From NCBI GenBank assembly GCA_964058805.1, contig CAXKVV010001644.1:1-28116 (forward strand): a stretch of 28,116 bases of DNA, read 5' to 3'. The position numbers and the translations under genes were made by a program. The DNA is from Schoenoplectus triqueter (taxonomy: Eukaryota; Streptophyta; Magnoliopsida; Poales; Cyperaceae). Under the pieces are notes generated by a model, which worked only from the letters and a program-made list of their open reading frames with translations, had not been told where the DNA came from and ran no database searches. This document shows positions 20,067-28,116 of the stretch, piece by piece. The first letter of the stretch is position 1; every line of letters begins with the position of its first letter.

Positions 20067-20127
20067 GCATCTTTTATTCATTTCAAAAATATGTAAAGCC
20101 TATATAATACTTTCTATTATTATGCAT

Positions 20128-20132
20128 TTATC

Positions 20133-20163
<31 letters not shown>
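20128..20163 (+). repeat. (ATT)n microsatellite
   Basis: A run of ATT triplets at the junction between the hairpin array and the AT-rich direct repeats. Confidence 0.9.
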
Positions 20164-20169
20164 TTGTTT

Positions 20170-21120
20170 ATTCTATTTATCTATGTAGAAAATTATTTAC
20201 AAAAATAATAAGAAAAGGGGTAGCTATTAACTTAGAACTTTATTTATATTTTTGGGATTTTTATAATAGCTAAAATAGTAGAATTTTATTTTTATTATTT
20301 CTAAACTCTATTTATTCTATAGAAAATCACTTACAAAAATAATAGAAAATAAAATGGCTATGATTTTTATTTGTATTTTAAAATGTTTATAATAGCTAAG
20401 GTAATAGGATTTTATTATTATATTCTATTATATTGAAATACTATTCATTATGTAAGAATCATTTACAAAATTAAAAGGTGATTAGCTATACTATTTTACT
20501 ATTATTATTTTTATTATTTATTTTTTTTTTATTTTTTAATATCTATAATAGCTAAAAGAAATCATTACTAATATTCTATCTTACTTATTATACTATTCAT
20601 TATATCTATTTTTATTATTTCTATTTATTATCTATAGAAAAGTATAAGATTTTTTATTACTAATTGAAAATAGTCATAAGAGATGAAATTCATTATGTTT
20701 TTTTATTACAACTATTATTTTTATTACATTTTATTCATCAAAAGTATATATTTTTATATTTGTAAAGAAATACAAAAGAAATACAATTCATATTATAAAA
20801 CTATATTATTATTCTTTATTGTAAAAGAAAATGTATTTATTACAATAGTAGTATATTTTGTATATTTTGTGCTATTTATTTTTATTATTCTTTTTACAGA
20901 AAATATCAATATAATATCTATTATTATTATATACTTTTTTTTTATCCAAGAATATAGCTAATTTCATTATTTATTATAGCATATTACTATCATCATTATT
21001 ATTTCATGGAAAATCACTTGAAAAATCACTAAAATATATCTAGTTATTATTTATGATTTTTATTTGTATTTTTGGAATTTTTATAGCATTTAAAATGACA
21101 AGTCAAATCTAGGTCAACTA
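20170..21120 (+). repeat. AT-rich direct repeats related to the arm's inner end
   Basis: Units of about 130-170 bases contain TATAGAAAATCACTTACAAAAAT, then ATGATTTTTATTTGTATTTT, then TTTATAATAGCTAA. They recur at about 20180, 20320, 20450 and, more diverged, to 20700. The right arm's inner end (21003-21110: GGAAAATCACTTGAAAAATC, GATTTTTATTTGTATTTTTG) is another copy, and the left arm's inner end (18370-18480) carries the inverted copy. The arms therefore end within a pre-existing repeat array. The short ORFs here are not convincing. Confidence 0.6.
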
Positions 21121-21567
21121 TATCAATATATGTAATGTATTTTGCTTTTAAATTGTTTTATCATGATTATACCTCTAAAACTAGAATATTATTGTATAGA
21201 AAAATAGTATGAAAAATAAGAAAATTTTAGAAACAAATTTGAGTTAATTTGGAGTTCAATAGCATTTTCAAATCATTTATTTACTCCATATTATTATTAT
21301 TCTGTTATTATTTAATTAATGGGCTTAATCCCGGCCGCCAGATCTGCTCTGAGATTGGTGCGCATCTTTCTAACTCTCTTCTTCACTTGGGCCGCTAGAT
21401 TAATTTGAGATAAGTGTTTAATGGATCTACGGCCCAGATTAGCACAGAGTTATTATTTAAATGTTTAAACATATCTGGGCCGTTAGATTTAATTAAGATA
21501 CGTATCTAATATGTATAAGGCCCAGATCTTCTTCCGTTTAAATTTTCGAACTATCACCAAATCCCAC

Positions 21568-21861
21568 TCATTGAAGATTCTTCAAGATTAGCGAACGCTT
21601 CAAGAATCGTGCAGAGGATCTCTTCTCAGTCCCTGACCTCCTGTTGCGTTGAGATTCGCGTGTAATGGCGTTCCCGACGACCGGAGCTCTTCTTCTCCGA
21701 TCAGACCTATGCCCTAGCGTCGCCTCACTTCGGTGAGCCTCTCTGTAGTCTTTGATTGGAAATCCATGCGGTGACAGGCTTTGCATGATAGTATCGATGA
21801 GTATGTCAGTTAAAGTCGGTACCGAAATGCTTTCTTCATCAAATTCGACAGAATTAATCAA
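21568..21861 (-). other. Block conserved between arms, 97-codon open frame (right copy)
   Basis: An open frame without an ATG at its start (the first codon is TTG), ending in a basic region (SDRRRRAPVVGNAITRESQ, then RNRRSGTEKRS). The left arm version shares the basic block but is interrupted upstream. Coding potential is uncertain. Confidence 0.3.
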
Positions 21862-22042
21862 AGTTCTTGATGATTACAAGGTCGAGGAGCATCGTCTAGA
21901 CATGAATATGCGATATAGGATAGGCAGAGGGCTTCCCTTTCGTTCTTGAAGGTGCTGAAGCAACTCACCACACGGCAATACATGGTACCGGCCGGTACCG
22001 ATCTTAATTGACTCAATTCATGGCCCTTATTCATCCAATTAG

Positions 22043-22105
22043 CACTCCTCAGGCCTAAAGGCACACCTAGGCATAGCTAGGGCCAGTGGCTCACTGAGTT
22101 GAGTG
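22043..22105 (+). other. Structured two-stem module, copy A
   Basis: Outer helix CACTC-CTCA (22043-22051) with TGAG-TT-GAGTG (22095-22105). Inner helix CCTAG (22066-22070) with CTAGG (22077-22081), loop GCATAG. Between the helices lie the unpaired-looking words GGCCTAAAGGCACA on the 5' side and GCCAGTGGCTCAC on the 3' side, which copy B shares while its helices differ. Confidence 0.65.
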
Positions 22106-22353
22106 TTAATTTGAATAGATTTAGATTTGAGAACTCGGCGATATACTGATTTGTGCCAGAATTGAAGTGATTACAAGAATTAACTAATATATTCAACTGG
22201 AATCATGCAATTGATATGACTAGGAACTAGGAGATTATCACCTATTATCTATTATGCAAATACAAGTAAAGAATTTGAATAGCAAACGAGAAAGTCATAA
22301 AGAAACAGTATAACAGTAAAATAGGAATTGAATTATAAACTTCCAATGCTTTC

Positions 22354-22424
22354 TTGACTGATCCAGGCCTAAAGGCTCACCAATCACTTTGTGATTGGGC
22401 CAGTGGCTCACTGGATTCAGTCAA
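22354..22424 (+). other. Structured two-stem module, copy B
   Basis: Outer helix TTGACTGA-TCCA (22354-22365) with TGGA-T-TCAGTCAA (22412-22424), 12 bp with one bulged T. Inner helix CCAATCAC (22380-22387) with GTGATTGG (22391-22398), loop TTT. The words GGCCTAAAGGCTCA and GCCAGTGGCTCAC are the same as in copy A. Both helices changed on both strands while the joining words stayed. Confidence 0.65.
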
Positions 22425-22771
22425 TTACTATTGATTAGGGTTATTAAAGAAAGAACAAGAAAATGCAGAAAAGAAAATGTAAAAAAGATAGAACAAATTC
22501 TTAAAGAAAAGTAGCAAGAACAGAAAAGAAATCAATTGACTGTTTAACTAGCTATATCAAAGTTCTAAATTCATTTACAGAAATTAAAAAGAATTGCCAA
22601 TTGAATGCATGAACAACTAACCTCTCAATCTGAATAGTAATCTAAATCAATTGATTTCTTTGTAATCTCTCTTCTTCTTTGTAATTGGCGACTGCTAGTG
22701 TATATCCTCTCTCAATTGCTCTACTAATGGATGTATGGATATCTCTCTCCTCCACTGTTGCTGGATTTTCG

Positions 22772-23033
22772 GTTTATATAAGCTAATTAGGCCGGTTAAA
22801 CCCAATTGTGATTGGTTAGCTGCCTTCCACTCGGATTGCCACCTTGGGTTCATCTTCACCCTCCATTCTAACTCAATCAACGGCCCAGATAGGTTTGTGT
22901 TTGTTTTCTAACCGCTTTCTGTTATTCTTTGACTGTGCCGAGATTTAGTTTGACTTCACACTCTTAATTACCCATGTAATCTCGACTGACAAGCGGGCCC
23001 AAGGTCATTACTCACTATTTAAACATTCCATGA
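22772..23033. promoter_or_regulatory. Putative divergent promoter, right arm
   Basis: Minus-strand TATATAAAC (22780-22772) points to the centre, and plus-strand TATTTAAA (23026-23033) lies about 320 bases before the ATG at 23353. Spacing between the two boxes (about 250) is close to that in the left arm (about 300). A GCGGGCCCAA word (22993-23002) lies in the interval. Confidence 0.45.
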
Positions 23034-23352
23034 TCACTCTGACTGCCATTTCATTCATTCACCATTTCCAATTTCACTGAATTCATTTCTGCCCCGTTTC
23101 CTTCTTTTGATCAATTAGCATCTCATACTTCAAATTGCCTCATCAATACACCTCCATTGGCGTCGCCTTGCCCTAAAGGATCGACCTTGCAGTGCAATTT
23201 GATCTCCAGAGTGTCAATTCACCCCTTCTTATCAACTCAATTCTCGGTAATAAACCGATTTCGTCCTTCGTTCATCCCTTTTCATCTGTTGATTCAATAG
23301 CACCTATAATTCGGTCGCCTAGTCATCACTATCCATCAGATCATCTTCAATC

Positions 23353-23518
23353 ATGGTGAGGCGTCAAGGGAAGCGGAAGGCGCAAGCTTCGGTTGAATCG
23401 GGCAATGGCGAGAAGAAGAGGGAGGGAGAAGGCTCTTCCGCTAGCTTGGATGCGCATGGCACACGTGATCCAAAGGGCAGAAGAGAAACGGAGCAGCGAC
23501 ATAGGGCTCATGCGCCAG
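23353..23518 (+). CDS. Likely first exon of the PMD gene (basic N-terminus)
   Basis: ATG at 23353, MVRRQGKRKAQASVESGNGE then KKREGEG and RRETEQRHRAHAPG, ending CCA G|GTTTATC in phase 1. The next PMD exon has a good acceptor (pyrimidine-rich, then GTATTGTAG at 25315-25323) that is also phase 1, which joins as APV-LSHDAIPRRP. A basic head suits nuclear entry. The mirrored copy in the left arm keeps start, basic character, exon end and phase, which supports a real exon over a chance ORF. The intron would be about 1.8 kb of arm sequence. The join is inferred. Confidence 0.5.
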
Positions 23519-25218
23519 GTTTATCTCTCTCTTGTTTTCTTTTTAAATTCAGTTGCGTTGAACTGAATGAATAGGCTATATAGACTTGGTTCATGGCTTA
23601 GCTATGCGCCTCTATCTGAATCTCTGACTATTGGGCCCCATTGTCAGATGTAAATGGGCTTAGGAGTGGCCATGTCAGCGATTTTAGGATTAATCATGCT
23701 AATGTGGCGTGTTTCTATTGGCTGCTTCATCTGATCTGGCAATGTTTATATTAATCACCTTGTTTAATTTGCTGATTGTGCATTAATCTTATGAGTGACA
23801 CATGGCACATGATAGGGTCCACCTGTATAATCTTGGTCCAATAGCCTGTTGCCATGTGTATCGACTGTAATTAATATGGTGAGGTGGCCTCTTCTGGTTG
23901 TCTGCCACGTGGCACTAAGGTGGGGCCCACCTGTCAGTGACTCATACCTGGGTGGGGCCCACTTGCTGACATGGCCCAATGAGAGGCTGCCACGTGGCAC
24001 ACCCTCTCTCTTCGATTATTTTATACTTCCTGTGTTTCTTGTACCCAGTTTGTACCCAGAGCTGCTGTTATCCCCAACTTGCACCCAGGATTGCTCTGAT
24101 CAAATCTCAGCCTTTGATTAATCTATTTAATCTGCCTTTATTTTCCCTGAATTTATTCTGATAGCTCCACTTATCCAAAAATTATGAAAATTTCACCAAA
24201 AATCCCTAAATTCATGATGATCATCCCTGTAATTTTTAATTCCATTTTTACCCCTCCTTCTCTGGATTAAAAATTCTTTTATTCATAAAACCCTATTATT
24301 CCCTCTGAATTAATCCCTAATCTCAGTTATAGCTCTGTGTCTCTGCCAATTATCTCTCTCTTGCAGAAACCACCCTAACTAAATACCAATTAGACTTATA
24401 TTGATATTTATTAGGGCTTGATTTGATTAAATGCTGACTACTTATCAGCAATTAATACAAATCTAGACTTGATCAGATGGTTACTCCCAGCTTTGGCACC
24501 TGATCAGTCTTGTGAAATTGACTTTCAATCCCTTAACATGAGGGTGACTTGGTCAAAGAACTGACTACTTATCAGTAATTGACACAAATCAAAGCATGGT
24601 TAGGTGGTTGCTCGCAGCTTTGGCACCAGGTCAGCCTTGAAAGCAAAATCACATTTGGAATTTCTCATGATTAGTTGCATCAAAATGCTAGCTTGGCATT
24701 GACATCATTTCATGTAGTATAGGGATTATACTGCTTCAGCTCCTTTCTAGGGTTAGCTTCAAAGGCAGATTTCTAGGGTTCAATTCTGACCATCTTCAAT
24801 AGGTCACTGAGGTGTGGGGTCCACCTGTCAGTGAAAATGGTCACATGGGTGACTCATCAGATAGGCTATGCTATTAGGTTCATCTGCAAGGGACTGCCAG
24901 GTGGGTCCCACTTGTCAGAAAAGATAAAATCACATGGTGACACCCAAGAGGTCTCCTCTCTCCCTCGATCTTCTTGGGTGTCACACATGCTGAGTGAATA
25001 GAGAATAGCGGGGTATTTATACTCTTCACTTTGCGCTCAGCATTCCATTGTGGGACTAATGGATTTGTTCCGGGGTTATGCAGCGACTTTTCCTGATCAG
25101 TGGGCCACCTTTCCACTGCTCTCTTTCTTCTCCCCCTTTCTTATGATTTATCATCAATTTATTTCATTTATTCATCCATTCATCCTTGAAATTTTTCAAG
25201 GGTAAACAAAGAGCCACC

Positions 25219-25260
25219 CACCAAGACGAGTCTTGAACGCTCGAAAGGCTTGTCTTGGTG
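25219..25260 (+). other. Stem-loop just outside the right arm
   Basis: CACCAAGAC (25219-25227) pairs with GTCTTGGTG (25252-25260), with inner GAG/CTC. It lies in the inferred intron directly after the inverted repeat ends, and resembles the hairpin-rich style of the arms. Confidence 0.5.
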
Positions 25261-25323
25261 CATTATTCCTTATTATTCATCATTTCATTTCTCATGACGT
25301 CTTCTCTTCTTCGGGTATTGTAG

Positions 25324-28116
25324 TTTTATCTCATGACGCCATTCCGCGCCGCCCCTTGAGTCATTATCATTCTTTTTACGAGGATCCTAGCGATTGGACT
25401 CCTCTCATCTCAGCCATCCGAGCGACTCCTGTCTACCCGCGAGGCGGCGGTTTATTCTTCAGGGATGATCAGCCTCATGACATCATGCCCCTTCAGCCCT
25501 TAGGCGTTGCTTCTACAGCTCCTTTGACACATCTCCTGGGCAAGGAGATTATCGACGGGGAGGCTCACAGATGGACTACTGCTCCCTTCATCACTCCCTT
25601 AGAGTGCCATGGATATCAGCTAGAGTGGACCCGGTATGTACTCATGCGGGAGGGGACTCTGCTCAGGCGAGCCGGGATATATGACTCGGTCTTCTTGTCG
25701 ATGTTTCATTATCATATCGACACACCCTGGCTATGGGCCTTTTGTGAGCGGTGGAACTATTCCACCAACACTCTGTTCATCGACGATCGAGAGCTGACTC
25801 CGACCCTCCTAGAGATACAGCAGTTGACCGGGCTGCCGATCTTTGGTCATTTCTATGACGAGTTCATGGTCTCGCCCGCTGACTCGGGAGACCTCACTCG
25901 ATTCCCGCCTTCTTTGCACAGGATTTATGAGATTTATCATCATTTACGGAGGGGGCATCCCGGAGTTCCGTTCAGACATTGGATCGCCTATTTCACCGAT
26001 CGGGTCCACACTCGCCCTACGGGTCTAGCTTCCACCAGAGACCCATTTGGTACAGGTCGGCTCGAGATTCACCACGACGGCCCTATCCCATCTCAGGATA
26101 CCCTGTGTTCACATGACGTGGATCGGGAGACTTATTTGACAGCTTTCATCTCTTGGTGGATTTGCTATTTCTTATTGCCTAGCTCCCCCGCATACACCAT
26201 TCGGCCTTCGGTGTTCATTATGGCGAGCCTGATCGCGCATGGCGACAGGATTTCTTTGGCCGTGCCTGTTCTGGCCAACATTTATAGATGCCTTCGCGGT
26301 TTGACTTCATCTCGTAGTCCTTCACAGTGCCAGGAGCTGATCCCGTGGCATCTGATTAGCGGATGGCTCCATTTGCATTGGTCTGGCTCATATGATCCCG
26401 GCATGGCGGTCATGCTACGAGATCGCCTACCCATATTGAGTGACTTAGCTGGGGTGCAGCCAGCTTCATTGACTCCGGAGGCTGCCCGGTATAGATTCTT
26501 CAGGAGTCGAGACCATCTGCGCTTCTCCCGAGACAGATCAGTGGCCCGTGGGACATCCAGGGTTGCTGACAGGATGGTGATTGACAGCAGAGTTCCCTCT
26601 TCTGACTCTTCTAGCATTCGAGCCAGGCCTATTGACTTGGAGTACCTGATCAGTATTCGTCAGGGCTTTCTTCCTCTCAGATTGGGCGATCATATGTTCA
26701 TTGAGCCCTATTCGCCACATAGATGTGCACATCAGTTCGGCTTGGATCAGGATATTCCAGCGCCTCTTCTCCGCCCTATATCACTGGCGGCCGATTTGGA
26801 GGGTATCGGATGGTGCTACACTCACCTCTTCCGACTAGGCACGGGCACTCGCTATCAGATGGTATCCACTTCTAGGACTTCCACCTTCACGAGGCGTTAT
26901 CAGCAGTGGTATTATGAGACCATTCGCTCTTACCAGTCGTATACTCCTCCGGTGGTCGTCCGGAGTACATGTCCGCGAGATGGCCAGCCTCTGTTAGATG
27001 GCACCGTTTCGCGTGATCGCAGCCCTTTCCCGGCTATTGCTGCAGAGCCTGTCGACTTTCAGGGTTTAGACAGCCGGTTTTCTCATGCTCCTGTTAGGAC
27101 CATTCTCACAGGTATGCTTCATTACCCTTTAGGTTATTTCCTTTTAACAAGCCTCATCTCATTTAGACCAATTCTCTTTTGATTCAGAGCTGGCTTATGA
27201 GTATGATCACGCGGAGCCCGGGTTCTCGGTCCCTCGTCCACGAGTAGTTGGCGTTCATTCTCAGCCACATGTCGAGTCACCGGCTCCAGCTGCTATGGGG
27301 AGGGATCGAGACAGCGCCTCTCAGCCGTCTTCTCCATCTTCTTTCCCTTCTCCCACTCCGGGTGATTTTCTTTATTGACTCGCCTATCCTTATTCGGGCG
27401 CACTTCATTTACACTTCTGATTAGGGTTTATTTTTCAGCTCGTGATACATCTCCTGTGGTGGCTACCCAAGACGACATCATAGCAGATCTGTCGGCGCCT
27501 GCGAGCACTGCTATTCCAGGGCTTTGCACCGACCTTGCCGTCGCAGGTTCGTGTGCTTCATTTAATACCTAGTTGCCAGCATGCACTAGTATTTTCATTC
27601 TTACATGTAGATTTTACAGACCCTGAGGCCGATGACATGGCATCCCCACACCGCTCGGAGCCTTTCTTTCATGACGGCCCCGCTTCTCCGTCGATCTTGC
27701 TGGTACCCACTGGAGACGGTGATTCATTTGATGTGGTTCTGGGGCCAGTGCTCACTCTTGCACTACCAGAGGAGGCTCCTTTAGAGCAGGGGAGTCCATC
27801 GGCTGTCGAGCCCACAGGCGACGAGCCATTACTGATCGAGGGAGGACCATCTCATACTTTTTCATCTCCCGACGGGCAGCCTCTCATGGCCACAGATGGC
27901 AGAGTCTCGACTGAGCGGGTTGCAGTCGACTACGACTCAGAGTTGGATGAGAGCTGGCTGGTGGAGCAGCTATTCCACAGCCCAGAGATGGAGATTCCGG
28001 CTGGCGAGGGTCTCGCCGAGCCTCATGCTTCTCCCGGTATCTTATATTTCCTTTTGTCTTTTGCCCGTATTTTATTTTTCATGTATTTATGCTTTCTATT
28101 TTATTTTGCAGCCGGG
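25324..28116 (+). CDS. Plant mobile domain (PMD) protein, multi-exon, 3' end outside window
   Basis: Exons by frame and GT/AG borders: 25324-27111, 27188-27361, 27439-27546, 27620-28036 and 28112 onward. Every junction is phase 1, and no in-frame stop occurs in about 830 codons. The PMD (aminotransferase-like mobile domain, PF10536 type) shows RAGIYDSVFLSMFHYHIDTP, WLWAFCERWNYSTNTLFI, then RELTPTLLEIQQLTGLPIFG, followed by a conserved-looking helical part (FISWWICYFLLP, LANIYRCLRGL, WHLISGWLHLHW). Small exons downstream encode a Pro/Ser-rich, then acidic tail (SWLVEQLFHSPEMEIP). PMD proteins occur as host genes (MAIN/MAIL, silencing and genome stability) and as transposon cargo. The open frame suggests a gene that is intact or recently so. 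The frame runs back to 25206 without an ATG, so an upstream exon is needed. Confidence 0.8.

Larger units (their letters stand above)
20981..25208. repeat. Right arm of giant inverted repeat
   Basis: Inverted counterpart of 13711-18500. It ends ...GGGTAAACA at 25208, mirroring TGTTTACCC on the left. The innermost ~200 bases and the outermost ~1.2 kb are the best conserved. It contains the first exon of the PMD gene, two copies of a structured module (22043-22424) and a 16-bp perfect palindrome GGTACCGGCCGGTACC at 21984-21999. Confidence 0.9.

Noticed and set aside
18820..20075. CRISPR array
   Set aside because: The repeats are loop-conserved hairpins with unequal spacing in a plant nuclear context. 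There are no uniform repeats, unique spacers or cas genes.
22354..22424. tRNA-like cloverleaf
   Set aside because: No A/B box promoter words, no CCA-end geometry and no anticodon arm; the pairing fits a long hairpin with an internal loop better.
13711..25208. LTR retrotransposon bounded by TG...CA
   Set aside because: The repeats are inverted, not direct; there is no target duplication, primer-binding site, polypurine tract, or gag/pol frame inside.
25233..25323. N-terminal part of the long PMD frame starting at 25233
   Set aside because: The start codon is TTG and the frame is open back to 25206. A consensus acceptor at 25321-25323 in the right phase makes this part more likely intron.

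Overview
The window looks like nuclear DNA of a flowering plant. It is AT-rich, has spliced genes with GT/AG introns, carries Mutator-type (MULE) transposons with 9-bp target duplications, MITEs and plant mobile domain (PMD) genes, and holds a land-plant hormone gene (Aux/IAA). I cannot fix the species. All splice models come from reading frame, intron phase and consensus sites, without transcript data.

Layout. (1) 1-1700, minus strand: an Aux/IAA auxin-response repressor with EAR motif, degron and PB1 halves in three phase-compatible exons. Its last exon lies off the left edge. (2) 1700-6350: intergenic DNA with two MITEs; the one at 2870-3234 has a perfect 9-bp target duplication. (3) 6363-9447: a decayed MULE with TIRs, target duplication and a transposase riddled with stops. 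(4) 9801-12208: a second MULE with TIRs and a near-perfect 9-bp duplication, carrying a decayed MAIN-like PMD gene on the minus strand. (5) 12731-13710: a lone MITE end, then about five tandem copies of a ~181-bp repeat. (6) 13711-25208: a very large inverted repeat, with arms of about 4.8 and 4.2 kb around a centre of about 2.5 kb. (7) 23353-28116, plus strand: an open PMD gene whose likely first exon lies inside the right arm. It runs off the right edge.

The most unusual content is in (6). The centre (18681-20075) is an array of short hairpins in several families. Within a family the loop is conserved in sequence, while the two stem strands differ between copies in a complementary way. The best family has at least eight copies with loop TAC(A/C)(A/T)ACAGA(C/T)C. 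Its stems are GAACC/GGTTC, AAACC/GGTTT, TAACCT/AGGTTA, GAGTC/GACTC and GAATC/GATTC, usually with one unpaired base on the 3' side and a second covarying helix outside it. The same pattern (fixed loop, changing stems) occurs in both arms: a two-copy module at 22043-22424 and a tandem pair around TATAAATACCCC at 13803-14280. Either the folded structure has been maintained, or a template-switching process keeps repairing the palindromes. I know of no named family with these features.

The two arms look like head-to-head copies of the 5' part of a PMD gene. Each carries an outward-facing, arginine/lysine-rich first exon that ends in CCA G|GT, plus a conserved TATATAAAC box facing the centre. Only the right copy still leads into PMD exons. 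The left copy runs into the tandem repeat and is truncated. A divergent promoter in each arm, firing both outward and into the hairpin-rich centre, is an inference from these TATA boxes.
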